Source: Ruminococcus sp. (GTDB lineage Bacteria; Bacillota; Clostridia; Lachnospirales; Lachnospiraceae). From it: DNA of 64,000 nt. The notes beneath the pieces were generated by a model. It worked only from the letters and a program-made list of their open reading frames with translations. It was not told the origin of the DNA and did not search any database. The translations under genes were made by a program, and so were the position numbers. Each line of letters begins with the position of its first letter. Position 1 is the stretch's first letter. The stretch is taken from positions 130,833-194,832 of the forward strand of contig JAMPIB010000001.1 of assembly GCA_023663085.1 (NCBI GenBank). The letters are read 5' to 3'. Of the stretch, positions 46,779 to 56,731 are shown in pieces.

Positions 46779-47636
46779 TTAAAGAACGCTGCATTGCGCA
46801 TATTTTTTGGGAGAAATACCGACAGCTTTGGTAAATGCCTTAAAAAAGTTGCTGTAATCGGTAAAGCCGCTTTTTTCATAAGCCTCCATGACACTGGCGC
46901 CATCATTTAAAGAAGATTTGGCAATGCTGATCCTTCGGGCAGTTATATATTTCATGATGGTGGTGCCGGTAGCGGCTTTAAAAATTTTGCAGATGTAAGA
47001 TTCGCTTAAATAAAATTGATCTGCAAGTTGTTTCAAGGTAATAGGCGAGGCAATATTCATGTTGATAAAAGATAGGATATTGTCTACCTGATGATTGTAG
47101 ATACAGTCTGTGGCGGGCTCCGGCATATGATTATTGAGAGCCTGTTTGTTGATCAGGGTCAATAATTCCATAAAGGCCGTCTGTTCGTAAATGTCATGTC
47201 CGTATCCCTGCGCCCCGGTGATCTTATTGATATAGTATAAAAAACGTTTCTGCTGTTCTTTATTTAGAGAAATCCTGTGGCTGAATGTCTCCAAACGACA
47301 GGAAAAGCAGGCGTCCAGATCTGTTTCCACAGAGGAAAGACGTTTAGGATATTCAGGATGAATAGATATTACGATACGTTCATGCGCCGCTTTGTCAACC
47401 TGTGTGATCTTGTGGCTTTCATATTGATTGATGATGAAAAGATCGCCGGGTTCTATGGTGTACAGCTTATTATCAATAAGAAACTGTTTTCCGCCGGAAA
47501 CGGAATAGTAGATTTCATAGCAGTCATGAATGTGCATATCCATCGTTTTTTCTTCTTTGTATAAATGTGCTATGGAAAAGGTACGGGTTGCCGCACATTG
47601 TTCAATCGCCTGCTGGCATGAGTATGATTCGTTCAT
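46779..47636 (-). CDS. AraC-family transcriptional regulator with cupin domain
   Basis: A 285-residue regulator of the classic two-part kind. The N-terminal half is a cupin sensor domain (MDMHIHDCYEIYYSVSGGKQ, YTIEPGDLFIINQYESHK) and the C-terminal half the double helix-turn-helix (LKQLADQFYLSESYICKIFK, FTDYSNFFKAFTKAVGISPK). It differs from the two other AraC proteins here, which have no cupin. It is divergent from the KduI gene at 47848 and likely controls uronate metabolism, with a sugar acid as effector. Confidence 0.9.
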   Translation of the reverse strand: MNESYSCQQAIEQCAATRTFSIAHLYKEEKTMDMHIHDCYEIYYSVSGGKQFLIDNKLYTIEPGDLFIINQYESHKITQVDKAAHERIVISIHPEYPKRLSSVETDLDACFSCRLETFSHRISLNKEQQKRFLYYINKITGAQGYGHDIYEQTAFMELLTLINKQALNNHMPEPATDCIYNHQVDNILSFINMNIASPITLKQLADQFYLSESYICKIFKAATGTTIMKYITARRISIAKSSLNDGASVMEAYEKSGFTDYSNFFKAFTKAVGISPKKYAQCSVL

Positions 47637-47847
47637 TTTTCTTTTTCCGTTCTTTTTTTATCTGATACAGTTGTCTGACATAATCGGTTCAGTTAATCCA
47701 GTATAGTTATGATTTAAGATATGATTTATTATATAAGAAGAGTTCAAGATATGCAATGTTTATAGAAAAATTTGAAAGGACATAGTAAATTTGTTTATAT
47801 ATAATAATATTTATAAAAATTTTAACAGGGAAAGGATGGATGAGAAA

Positions 47848-48708
47848 ATGGAATTGCGGACAGCCGTTTCACCCAAAGATGTGAAGTATTATACAACAGA
47901 GAGATTAAGAGAGGAATTTCTGATCCAGGATTTATTTCAGCCCGGAAAGATCAAGCTGGTCTACAGCCACGTTGACAGGATCATTACAGGGGCGGCGGTA
48001 CCGATGGAACCGTTGACGCTTACGGCGGGTGATGAACTGCGGGCGGAGTTTTTTTTACAGAGAAGAGAGATGGGAGTCATCAATGTAGGCGGTGCAGGAA
48101 CCATTACGATTGATGGAAAGAATTATGAAGTGGGTTATAAGGAAGGCATGTATATCGGTATGGGAGCAAAAGATATTGTTTTTGACAGTGCGGATGAGTC
48201 TGCTCCGGCCAAATTTTATATCAACAGTGCGCCTGCGCATAAAACGTATCCTACCGTCCTGATCAAACCGGAAGGTGAACCGGGAGAAGGGGTAGTGATT
48301 GTAAAAGATGAGAATAAGGTGGAGCTAGGATCTTTGGAGGATGCCAATCACAGAGTGATCTGTAAGTATATTCTTCCGGGACAGGTAGAAAGCTGTCAGC
48401 TTGTTATGGGTATGACAAAACTGGCTCCGGGAAGTGTCTGGAATACCATGCCCTGCCATACACATGACAGGCGTATGGAAGTTTATCTTTATTTCGAGAT
48501 GCCAGAGGATGCTATTGTCATGCACTATATGGGCGAACCTGATGAGACGAGACATATTGTCATGAGAAATGAAGAGGCTGTCATTTCTCCAAGCTGGTCG
48601 ATCCATGCAGGCTGCGGGACAAGAGCATACACTTTTATATGGGGAATGGTTGGTGAAAATCAGGAGTTTGGCGACATGGATGATGTTGCAATGAAAGATT
48701 TGAGATAA
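47848..48708 (+). CDS. kduI: 5-dehydro-4-deoxy-D-glucuronate isomerase
   Basis: A 286-residue KduI. The zinc-binding motif is visible (PCHTHDRRMEVYLYFEM, with later His in SWSIHAGCG). KduI turns 5-keto-4-deoxyuronate, the product of unsaturated-uronide hydrolysis, into 3-deoxy-D-glycero-2,5-hexodiulosonate. This fits the GH88 gene at 51518. Two in-frame ATGs precede; the one at 47848 gives the family N-terminus (ELRTAVSPKDVKYYTTERLR) and good spacing from AAAGGATGG. A frame running back to 47791 is unlikely to be used. Confidence 0.93.
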   Translation: MELRTAVSPKDVKYYTTERLREEFLIQDLFQPGKIKLVYSHVDRIITGAAVPMEPLTLTAGDELRAEFFLQRREMGVINVGGAGTITIDGKNYEVGYKEGMYIGMGAKDIVFDSADESAPAKFYINSAPAHKTYPTVLIKPEGEPGEGVVIVKDENKVELGSLEDANHRVICKYILPGQVESCQLVMGMTKLAPGSVWNTMPCHTHDRRMEVYLYFEMPEDAIVMHYMGEPDETRHIVMRNEEAVISPSWSIHAGCGTRAYTFIWGMVGENQEFGDMDDVAMKDLR

Positions 48709-48745
48709 TAGAATATGAGATAATGGAAGGAGCATGGTTATAAAG

Positions 48746-49552
48746 ATGAGTGATTTTATGAAGAAATTTTCCCTCGAAGGAAAAGTAGCGCTGGTGACAG
48801 GCGCGTCATATGGGATTGGTTTTGCGATTGCATCCGCTTATGCAGAGGCAGGTGCAGCCATTGTATTTAACGATATCAGGCAGGAACTGGTGGATAAAGG
48901 TCTTGCAGCCTATGAGGAAAAGGGTATTAAAGCGCATGGTTATGTATGTGATGTTACGAAAGAAGATCAGGTGCAGAATTTAGTTGCGCAAATTGAAAAG
49001 GAAGTAGGGGTAATTGATATTCTGGTAAATAATGCCGGGATCATCAAGCGTATTCCCATGTGCGAGATGAGCGCGGAAGAGTTCCGTCAGGTAATCGATG
49101 TCGATCTGAACGCACCGTTTATCGTATCAAAAGCGGTCATTCCCGGTATGATAAAAAAAGGACATGGGAAGATCATCAATATCTGTTCCATGATGAGCGA
49201 GTTAGGACGCGAGACGGTTTCCGCTTATGCGGCGGCCAAAGGCGGACTGAAAATGCTGACAAGAAATATTGCTTCTGAATATGGTGAATTTAATATCCAA
49301 TGTAACGGTATCGGACCGGGATATATCGCAACGCCGCAGACGGCGCCGCTAAGAGAGATCCAGCCGGATGGCTCAAAGCATCCTTTTGACCAGTTTATCA
49401 TTGCCAAGACGCCGGCGGCCCGCTGGGGAGTTACCGAAGATCTGCAGGGCCCTGCTGTTTTCCTGGCATCAGAAGCTTCTGATTTTGTAAACGGACATGT
49501 GCTTTATGTGGATGGCGGTATTCTGGCTTATATAGGAAAGCAGCCGCAGTAA
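48746..49552 (+). CDS. kduD: SDR oxidoreductase, KduD/gluconate 5-dehydrogenase type
   Basis: A 268-residue classical SDR with GASYGIG, NNAGI, the catalytic Tyr and Lys in SAYAAAKGG and VNG-HVLYVDGG near the end. Sequence alone fits gluconate 5-dehydrogenase; the adjacent KduI gene points to 2-dehydro-3-deoxy-D-gluconate 5-dehydrogenase, which makes KDG from the KduI product. The ribosome site GGAAGGAG lies rather far from 48746 and too close to the ATG at 48734, so the start is uncertain by four codons. KDG kinase and aldolase are not in the window. Confidence 0.88.
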   Translation: MSDFMKKFSLEGKVALVTGASYGIGFAIASAYAEAGAAIVFNDIRQELVDKGLAAYEEKGIKAHGYVCDVTKEDQVQNLVAQIEKEVGVIDILVNNAGIIKRIPMCEMSAEEFRQVIDVDLNAPFIVSKAVIPGMIKKGHGKIINICSMMSELGRETVSAYAAAKGGLKMLTRNIASEYGEFNIQCNGIGPGYIATPQTAPLREIQPDGSKHPFDQFIIAKTPAARWGVTEDLQGPAVFLASEASDFVNGHVLYVDGGILAYIGKQPQ

Positions 49553-49563
49553 AGCAGAAACTA

Positions 49564-51411
49564 TTAGTAAATGTGTATCGCAATATCCGCGGTAGAAGCG
49601 GATACCTGAATCCTGTAGATATCATGTTTCCAGGCGGTTTTCAGGCGCTGGTCGGTAACAGGGATACATTCTGTCTGGAGAAATTCCGCGCCTGCTATGT
49701 CGAGAAAACCGATCCGGCCAACCTGAAAGGAGAGGATATCCGCTTTCTTTTGCAGGACGGGCTCTTCATAGGTCATAAAGCTGAGAATAACATTCTGTTT
49801 CCCGGCAGGGGCACGGTGTTCTTCCTGAAAGGAGAAAGAATCCTGGATCCGGATGCCCGTCCCTTTTTGCAGGGAAACCTGTCTGATATAGTGCGCCAGT
49901 CCGGTTTCCGGCGGATAAGCCGGAGCGATATCCATTTGGATTTCGCACAGAGAATCCGTAAAGGATACTGCTGTATCCGCGGCGCCAAAGGATTCGCCAT
50001 CTTTTTGCATCAGTCCATTGACAGTGGGAAGATTATGATAGGCGGACTGCATGGTCCAGATTTCGTAACGCTGCGGTGAGAAGGTTTTTTTAGTATAGGT
50101 CTCTACCCCTACATCAATTAGAAAGGGAAGGCCGTTTTTATAGACGATGAAACTTCCGGTATCGTTGTGGTTATGACTATCTCCATTATCGCCTGCTTTG
50201 GCGGCCAGAAAATAAACGGCGTCTCTGGCAAGGAAGAGTCCTGTGCTGGGATAAAAGATATCGGGATAGGCGATACTTTTCTGATCCGTGTCAGCAAAAG
50301 AAAAGAGTTCATTGATCGTGAAGGCATGCTGCAGCCTGTAATATAGATTGTTTTCCGACGGCAGAAGGAGCGTGTCAGGGAGTCCCTGCATAAAGTCTCT
50401 GGATGCAAAGCGCATCATATTATCGTTTTCTGTGCGGCGTGCGAAGAGAAATTCTCTGGCGCTGCATCTGCCGGCAACGGAGGAACAGTCCGCGAAGTTT
50501 ACATAATATTCGTCCTGTATATGTACATTCATGATATAGGAGGCGATGTTTCTGATCTTAGGTTCTTGAAAAAGACCGGCAAAGTGGTCGTTGGTCACAG
50601 CATTGAGAATTTCCAGCGTATTAAAAAGGCAGAGGCCGGAATGACGGTAATACAGAGCGCCCTCGTCACAGCAGCCATCTTCACCGTAATCCTTCAGAAA
50701 ATAATCCGTGCTCCGGCAGGCTTTTAACAGGACTTTTTGCCGCAGATCGTCGTCATTGTGTATGAGAAATACGGAAAGCAGAACATTCTGCGTGCACCAG
50801 ATAGTCCAGTTGTTCATCGGTTCCTCTCCGTTGCCCATCCACCAGAAATGGCAGTTGATATAAGGCTCGTAAATCCGTACAGAAAGTTCATGGGCAATTC
50901 TTTTGCGGATAAAAGGAGAAAAATGGTCTAATTTTTCTCCCAGAAGATAGCTTACGGCGGCTAAAATACTGCCGGTCTCACAGGCAAACAGATCCAGGAC
51001 CGGAGCGGTATGATCGGGCAGAGAAAACTGCGGCGTATCACGGGTATAAGAATTGTGCGGCGGCAGCTGCCAGCCGCTTTCTTCGCAGATACAGAATATG
51101 CCGTTGATGATATCGGTGAGAAATTCGCCTTCATCAGCCACACATTCCGCCAGAACAAGGGCGCAGAGGGCCCGCCGTCTGGCAAAATACTTATCTTCAT
51201 AGCGGACTCTGTTCCCGGTGATGGAGAAGTCCAGAAAATCCGAGGCCAGAATCCGGGGATAGTCATAATGGAGATAAGAACGTCCAAGTGACAGGGCGCT
51301 CTGTTTCCAATCGTCATTTAATGCCGCCCATGCCGCCCGGTTTGTGGATGCAGGATAAAGCGCAAAATTGTGGAAAGGTAACGGAAAGGTTTGTGCAAGC
51401 TCGTAAAACAT
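49564..51411 (-). CDS. Heparinase II/III-family polysaccharide lyase-like protein
   Basis: A 615-residue two-domain protein: an N-terminal (alpha/alpha) toroid (residues about 20-340, with MNNWTIWC and CDEGALYYRH) and a C-terminal beta-sandwich beginning near 380, holding SHNHNDTGSF (His413, His415) and LIDVGVETY. This pattern is that of the heparinase II/III-type lyase families, which cleave uronic-acid-containing glycans to unsaturated products. No signal peptide, so it acts on imported oligosaccharides. It converges on the KduD gene and is divergent from GH88, the enzyme that would use its products. Confidence 0.87.
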   Translation of the reverse strand: MFYELAQTFPLPFHNFALYPASTNRAAWAALNDDWKQSALSLGRSYLHYDYPRILASDFLDFSITGNRVRYEDKYFARRRALCALVLAECVADEGEFLTDIINGIFCICEESGWQLPPHNSYTRDTPQFSLPDHTAPVLDLFACETGSILAAVSYLLGEKLDHFSPFIRKRIAHELSVRIYEPYINCHFWWMGNGEEPMNNWTIWCTQNVLLSVFLIHNDDDLRQKVLLKACRSTDYFLKDYGEDGCCDEGALYYRHSGLCLFNTLEILNAVTNDHFAGLFQEPKIRNIASYIMNVHIQDEYYVNFADCSSVAGRCSAREFLFARRTENDNMMRFASRDFMQGLPDTLLLPSENNLYYRLQHAFTINELFSFADTDQKSIAYPDIFYPSTGLFLARDAVYFLAAKAGDNGDSHNHNDTGSFIVYKNGLPFLIDVGVETYTKKTFSPQRYEIWTMQSAYHNLPTVNGLMQKDGESFGAADTAVSFTDSLCEIQMDIAPAYPPETGLAHYIRQVSLQKGTGIRIQDSFSFQEEHRAPAGKQNVILSFMTYEEPVLQKKADILSFQVGRIGFLDIAGAEFLQTECIPVTDQRLKTAWKHDIYRIQVSASTADIAIHIY

Positions 51412-51517
51412 GGTTTTTCCTCACTTTTTATCTGGAATAGTTTTTGTGTTCAGAGTCTGTTCTTAATTTTAGCACAGAAAAGAATACTTGGAAATAAAAA
51501 ATAAACAGGAGGTTTTT

Positions 51518-52705
51518 ATGAAAACAATGTATGAAGATATGCCAATGATAACGGACGATGAAGTGGAACAGGCGCTGCGCTTTTCTATGGATCAGACTGT
51601 GCGCAATCTGCCGATGTTTACAGAGAAATTTCCCAAAGCATACAGTGAAGATAATTTTTATCAACCGATAGACAATGCCGACTGGACAACAGGTTTCTGG
51701 ACGGGTGAGATATGGCTTTCCTATGAATACGCTCTGGAAAAAAAGAACGACGCGGCCAAAGCCCTGCGTCAGGCAGGTGAGATTCAGGTAGAAAGTTTCC
51801 GTAACAGAATGGAAAAGAAGATCGCAGTCGATCATCATGATATGGGATTTCTGTATTCACCTTCCTGTGTGGCGGCTTATAAGCTGACAGGCAATGAAAG
51901 CGCAAAGAAGACGGCGCTTCTGGCGGCGGAACAGCTGATCACCAGATATCATCCGGTGGGAGAGTTCATACAGGCTTGGGGGCCTATGGATGATCCGGAG
52001 AATTATCGGCTCATCATCGACTGCCTTTTAAATCTGCCGCTGCTTTATTGGGCCAGTGAGGAAAGCGGTGACGAGCGCTACAGGCAGATTGCAGAGAAAC
52101 ATATTCATACTGCTGTAAAAAATGTGGTGCGGGAAGATTATTCCACATGGCATACATTCTTCTTTGATATGAAGACGGGCGCACCCGATCATGGCGCCAC
52201 CTGTCAGGGATATCGTGACGGTTCCGCGTGGGCAAGAGGGCAGGCATGGGGAATTTACGGCTGTGCTCTGGCCTATAAGTATACAAAGCGGGAAGAATAC
52301 AGGGAACTGTTCCGGCATGTGACACAGTATTTTCTGGAACATCTTCCACAGGATATGATTCCTTTCTGGGATCTGGAATTTACCGATGGGGACGATCAGC
52401 CGAGGGATTCTTCGTCGGCATCTATTGCGGCCTGCGGTATGCTGGAAATGGCCGGATATATGAAAAATGACGAGAGTGTCATTTATGAGGGCTATGCGAG
52501 AAAGCTGATGAAGTCGCTGTATGATGATTATGCGGTCAAAGACCCGGAAGTTTCCAACGGCCTTGTGCTTCACAGCACCTACTCCAATCATTCGCCCTAT
52601 AATACCTGTAATCATTATGGTGTGGACGAGTGCAATATCTGGGGGGATTATTTTTATATGGAGGCGCTTACAAGACTGCATAAGGACTGGAAATTATATT
52701 GGTAA
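51518..52705 (+). CDS. GH88 unsaturated glucuronyl hydrolase
   Basis: A 395-residue GH88 protein with the (alpha/alpha)6 motifs DNADWTTGFWTGEIWL, the catalytic Asp pair Asp108 in HHDMGF and Asp168 in IIDCLLNLPLLYWAS, and a late RDSSSASIAACGMLEM. It hydrates the double bond of an unsaturated uronic acid and releases 5-keto-4-deoxyuronate, which is the KduI substrate. GGAGG before 51518 supports this start over the in-frame extension to 51488. It begins a four-gene operon with DUF2264, a discoidin-like protein and GH30. Confidence 0.93.
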   Translation: MKTMYEDMPMITDDEVEQALRFSMDQTVRNLPMFTEKFPKAYSEDNFYQPIDNADWTTGFWTGEIWLSYEYALEKKNDAAKALRQAGEIQVESFRNRMEKKIAVDHHDMGFLYSPSCVAAYKLTGNESAKKTALLAAEQLITRYHPVGEFIQAWGPMDDPENYRLIIDCLLNLPLLYWASEESGDERYRQIAEKHIHTAVKNVVREDYSTWHTFFFDMKTGAPDHGATCQGYRDGSAWARGQAWGIYGCALAYKYTKREEYRELFRHVTQYFLEHLPQDMIPFWDLEFTDGDDQPRDSSSASIAACGMLEMAGYMKNDESVIYEGYARKLMKSLYDDYAVKDPEVSNGLVLHSTYSNHSPYNTCNHYGVDECNIWGDYFYMEALTRLHKDWKLYW

Positions 52706-52725
52706 AAAGGAAGGCGGGAAGGGAT

Positions 52726-54435
52726 ATGAAAACGGATTGGAAAGGACAATTACATACAAAAGAAGATTTCCGGAACTTATTGATAGAAATCATTAGTCCG
52801 CTGCGTCCTTATTATAGTAAGGGCGGCGCGGAATTGATCCTTGGCGTAAACGCCACAAGCTATGGGCAGAAAGCGATTCGTCTGGAGGCTTTTTCCAGGC
52901 CGCTGTGGGGACTGGTGCCGTTCTGGGCAGGAGGGGGCGAAAACTCTGATTTTGAACATCTTTACCAAAAGGGGCTGGCGAGCGGGACTGATCCCGACAA
53001 TCCGGAGTATTGGGGCGGATTCCATGCTTTTGACCAGCGCTTTGTAGAAATGGCGGCCATCGCCTATGGACTCATTCTTGTACCGGACAAATTGTGGAAC
53101 CCATTGGAAGAAAAGGCGAAAGATGATCTGGCAAAGTGGCTTTATGGCATCAACCAGTATGAACTGCCTGTCTGTAACTGGATCTTATTCGCGGTATTGG
53201 TAAATATCGCTTTAAAAAAACTGGACAGGAAATACGATGCGGACAAACTGGAAAAATATCTGGAAGGGATAGAAACTTTTTATCTTGGCGATGGCTGGTA
53301 TCAGGATGGCGATTCCGGACAAAAAGATTACTACGTATCTTTTGCCATTCATTTTTACTGCCTTTTTTACGCAATGGTCATGAAAGAGGAAGATCCGGAC
53401 AGATGCAGAAAATATTTGCAGAGAGCGGAAGTGTTCGGTAGACAGTTTATTTATTGGTTTGATGAAGAGGGAAGGGCGCTGCCGTTTGGCAGGTCGCTTA
53501 CTTACCGCTTTGCGCAGGTCAGTTTTTTTAGCGCATGTCTGATAGCAGGTGCCGAGCCGTTTTCCGTTGGAGTCATGAAAGGTTTGATCGTCAGACATCT
53601 GTGCGACTGGATGAAAAAACCGATTTTTGACAGGAGCGATATTCTGACGGTAGGATATGGATATCCGAATCTGGTCATGGGAGAGCGTTATAATGGGCCG
53701 GGCTCGCCTTATTGGGCTTTAAAGACGTTTGCGGTACTCATGCTGCCGGATGAGCATCCGTTTTGGGCGGTGCAGCCGCAGCCGCTCCCGGAATTGGAAA
53801 TGCAGAAAGCGCTGCCTTATGCCGATATGCTGATCCACAGGTATCCGGGACATGTGTCGGCATTTGTTCCGGGGAAATACAGTCCGGCAGGACATGGACA
53901 GACGCCGGCCAAATACGCCAAGTTCGTATATGATACCAGATTTGCCTTTAATGTGGCCAGATCTTCGCAGGAAGTACATGAAGCGGCGCCGGACTGTATG
54001 CTGGCCTTTTATATCAACGGTTATGTTTATGTACGCAGGATATGTGAAGATTTTCAGATATCGGAGACAGAGGTGGTATCGAAATGGATTCCTTATGAAG
54101 GAATTACTGTAAAGACCACCATCATACCGAGTGAAAAGGGGCATATCAGAAAGCATGTCATTGAGAGCGACAGAGAGTGTACGGCTTATGACTGCGGATT
54201 TGCGGTAGAGATTGACATAGCGGGCGAAGAACTGGTATGTGAAAGGGATTTTGCGCTGGCAAAGAATTTTTACAGCCGCTGCAGGGTGTCGCGGATAGAA
54301 GGAACAGGCGCGGGAGAAATCATTATAGCGGATCCCAATACGAACCTGCTGCATCCGATGACCAGGATTCCGGCAATCTGCTATCAGATTCATCCGGGAA
54401 AAAATGAGATCGTCACAGAAGTGACAGCAGAGTAG
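52726..54435 (+). CDS. DUF2264-family protein
   Basis: A 569-residue protein of the DUF2264 family, with YYSKGGAELILGVNATSYGQ at the start, FWGL-like LWGLVPFWAGGG, NWILFAVLVNIALKK, DGWYQDGDSGQKDYYV and a C-terminal beta-rich part. The first half looks like an (alpha/alpha)6 barrel, as in many glycan-active enzymes. The family is often near lyases and unsaturated-glycan hydrolases; here it follows GH88. The precise reaction is unknown to me. The ATG at 52726 has GGCGGGAAGGG just upstream; it is 20 bases after the GH88 stop. No signal peptide. Confidence 0.8.
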   Translation: MKTDWKGQLHTKEDFRNLLIEIISPLRPYYSKGGAELILGVNATSYGQKAIRLEAFSRPLWGLVPFWAGGGENSDFEHLYQKGLASGTDPDNPEYWGGFHAFDQRFVEMAAIAYGLILVPDKLWNPLEEKAKDDLAKWLYGINQYELPVCNWILFAVLVNIALKKLDRKYDADKLEKYLEGIETFYLGDGWYQDGDSGQKDYYVSFAIHFYCLFYAMVMKEEDPDRCRKYLQRAEVFGRQFIYWFDEEGRALPFGRSLTYRFAQVSFFSACLIAGAEPFSVGVMKGLIVRHLCDWMKKPIFDRSDILTVGYGYPNLVMGERYNGPGSPYWALKTFAVLMLPDEHPFWAVQPQPLPELEMQKALPYADMLIHRYPGHVSAFVPGKYSPAGHGQTPAKYAKFVYDTRFAFNVARSSQEVHEAAPDCMLAFYINGYVYVRRICEDFQISETEVVSKWIPYEGITVKTTIIPSEKGHIRKHVIESDRECTAYDCGFAVEIDIAGEELVCERDFALAKNFYSRCRVSRIEGTGAGEIIIADPNTNLLHPMTRIPAICYQIHPGKNEIVTEVTAE

Positions 54436-54486
54436 TTGGCTGCAGAAAGATATGAAAATCAGAGAATGAAAGAGAGGGGCGTTTGT

Positions 54487-55275
54487 ATGGCTGAATTGGC
54501 GCTGAAAGTTCTGGATAAAAGCGGAAAAACGATCTGTGTGAGCAGAGGAGAGGATCATGTAAGTCTGGTATGTACTACGGAGTATCAGGAGGGAGACAGG
54601 ATCGTATTGGAGACTTCAGAGAAGAAGATTCCGGTCTGGATACAGGTGGATGATGCGCTCGGTGCGTCTTTGTGTTATCTGACGGATAATTTTTCTTATG
54701 CTATCCCGTTTGGAGAAAAAAAGATTGCTTATTCACCGAAGACCTTTGCAGGGAACAGGCATTATTTATATGCCAGATGCGCAGCCGGAGAAGAAATTTA
54801 TGCTTATAGAAATCTGGCGTTAAATGTATGCGATCAGCACGGCGATACGCACTGTTATCCCCATGCGTGGGCCAATGTAGAGACGAGAGGAGAATCTGTT
54901 TTTGCGGCCCGCAACGCCATTGACGGAGTATGCGAGAACCGTTCCCACGGGGAATGGCCCTACGAGTCATGGGGAATCAATATGCAGGACGATGCGGAAA
55001 TGACGGTCGAGTTTGGCCGATTGGTGGAAGTTGATAAGATTGTATTGTACACCCGTTCGGATTTTCCACATGATAACTGGTGGAGACAGGTAACGCTTAC
55101 TTTTTCAGATGGAAGCGGTTTAGACTGGAAACTGGAAAAAAGCAGCCTGCCGCATATTCTTACTTTTGAAAGTAAAAAGATTACATGGGTGAAGTTGGAA
55201 AAGCTGTTAAAAGCAGATGATCCCTCACCGTTTCCGGCGCTTAGTCAGATAGAAATTTATGGGAAGGATGTATAA
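54487..55275 (+). CDS. Discoidin-like (F5/8 type C) carbohydrate-binding protein, no signal peptide
   Basis: A 262-residue protein. The first half (about 1-110) is an unrecognised beta-rich segment. The second half resembles an F5/8 type C (CBM32-type) domain: AARNAIDGV, SWGINMQDDAEMTVEFGRL, VLYTRSDFPHDNWW and the closing ALSQIEIYG. CBM32 domains usually bind galactose or uronic acid ends and sit on secreted enzymes; here the protein is alone and without a signal peptide. It sits between the DUF2264 and GH30 genes in one operon, so it may be a partner of a neighbour. GAGAGGGG lies seven bases before 54487. Confidence 0.65.
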   Translation: MAELALKVLDKSGKTICVSRGEDHVSLVCTTEYQEGDRIVLETSEKKIPVWIQVDDALGASLCYLTDNFSYAIPFGEKKIAYSPKTFAGNRHYLYARCAAGEEIYAYRNLALNVCDQHGDTHCYPHAWANVETRGESVFAARNAIDGVCENRSHGEWPYESWGINMQDDAEMTVEFGRLVEVDKIVLYTRSDFPHDNWWRQVTLTFSDGSGLDWKLEKSSLPHILTFESKKITWVKLEKLLKADDPSPFPALSQIEIYGKDV

Positions 55276-55279
55276 GAGT

Positions 55280-56731
55280 ATGGTGCGTGTAGAGATTTCC
55301 ATGCGAAACGCGTCGCTGACCAACGGCGGAAAATTTCAGGGCTGGGGTACCAGCCTGTGCTGGTGGGCGAATCGTCTGGGATATTCCGACGAGCTTGCGC
55401 AGCAGGCCGCGGATCTGTTCTTCGGCCGGGACGGTCTGCGGCTTAATATAATGCGTTATAATATCGGAGGCGGCGACGACCCTTCTCATACGCATATTAC
55501 CAGAAGCGACAGTGCGGTTCCCGGCTGGCTCATTTATGATAAGGAAACTGGCGGCTATATTTTCAATTATCATGCCGATCACAGACAGCTCAACGTGTTG
55601 AAGCGCGCGGCCGAAGCGGCGGGAGAGGACGCATATGTGGAAGTATTTTCAAATTCGCCGCCCTATTTTATGACACAAAGCGGTTGTTCTTCGGGAAATA
55701 CAGATGCCGATAAGGACAATCTCAAAGTGGAATGTTATAGTGAATTTGCCCAATATCTCGCCCGTGTCGCCCAATATATCAACAATGAACTGGGTATAAA
55801 AGTTGACAGTGTTTCCCCTATGAACGAGCCGAATACGGATTACTGGATGGCGGGTAACTGGAAACAGGAAGGCTGCCATTTCGATCCGGGACAATCTCAG
55901 TCCGATATGATCGTGGCAACAGCCAGAGCATTTACAGAATGCGGGCTTGAGGACGTCGAAATAGCAGGAAGTGATGAAACAAGTCCGCAAAGACAGATAA
56001 CAGCATACCATTCCTATACGAAAGAAGCGCGGGATACAATCGACAGAATAAGTACCCATACTTATGATACAGATGGTATTTCGGAACTTGGAGCACTGGC
56101 CAGAACCGGGAATCTGAATCTCTGGATGAGCGAGGTGGACGGCGAAGGCACAGCCGGTGAAAACGCAGGTGAGATGGGGGCGGCATTATGGCTCGGTGAG
56201 AAGATCATTTCCGATATCAATTCCCTGTCGCCGTCGGCCTGGGTAATGTGGCAGGTCATTGATAACCATATTTCCGCCGGGGGCATGAATGGTAATCCTG
56301 ATTCGGGAATGGTTGATGTGAATGCCGGTTTCTGGGGAGTGGCTGTTGCAGATCATGATAATAAGAAAATTATTTTGACCCAAAAATATTATGGACTTGG
56401 ACAATTCACGAGATACATCCGTCCGCAGGATACGATCATCCACTGTGGGAGCGATACTCTTGCAGCGTACAATCCTGCAATGAAGCGGCTTACGATCGTT
56501 GCGTTGAACCGATTGGCAGCGGAGCGGACATATCATTTTGCTCTATCGCATATGAAAACTGCCGATAAGAGCGTTGAGGTGGTGCGTACCAGCGGCAGTA
56601 TGGAAAACGGTGAAAGTTGGGCAAGACTGGACAATATTTGCGCATCTGAAACCGGTTTTACCGCCAGACTGAAAGGAAATTCCATTACGACGTTTCTTCT
56701 TGGCGGTGTGACGCCTGTCCCTGTATGTTGA
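55280..56731 (+). CDS. GH30-family glycoside hydrolase
   Basis: A 483-residue clan GH-A enzyme of GH30 type, with GWGTSLCWWANRLG at the start, MRYNIGGGD, acid/base Glu183 in SPMNEPN and nucleophile Glu285 in WMSEVDG, then a C-terminal beta domain. It looks most like the endo-beta-1,6-galactanase branch, but the subfamily is not certain. Lacking a signal peptide, it would act on imported galactooligosaccharides. The start is 55280, GGGAAGG upstream. Its end overlaps the convergent LacI gene by about 47 bases. Confidence 0.85.
   Translation: MVRVEISMRNASLTNGGKFQGWGTSLCWWANRLGYSDELAQQAADLFFGRDGLRLNIMRYNIGGGDDPSHTHITRSDSAVPGWLIYDKETGGYIFNYHADHRQLNVLKRAAEAAGEDAYVEVFSNSPPYFMTQSGCSSGNTDADKDNLKVECYSEFAQYLARVAQYINNELGIKVDSVSPMNEPNTDYWMAGNWKQEGCHFDPGQSQSDMIVATARAFTECGLEDVEIAGSDETSPQRQITAYHSYTKEARDTIDRISTHTYDTDGISELGALARTGNLNLWMSEVDGEGTAGENAGEMGAALWLGEKIISDINSLSPSAWVMWQVIDNHISAGGMNGNPDSGMVDVNAGFWGVAVADHDNKKIILTQKYYGLGQFTRYIRPQDTIIHCGSDTLAAYNPAMKRLTIVALNRLAAERTYHFALSHMKTADKSVEVVRTSGSMENGESWARLDNICASETGFTARLKGNSITTFLLGGVTPVPVC

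Noticed and set aside
49573-50079. Plus-strand ORF of 168 codons opposite the heparinase gene
   Set aside because: Antisense of a well-supported lyase domain; no own ribosome site or motifs.
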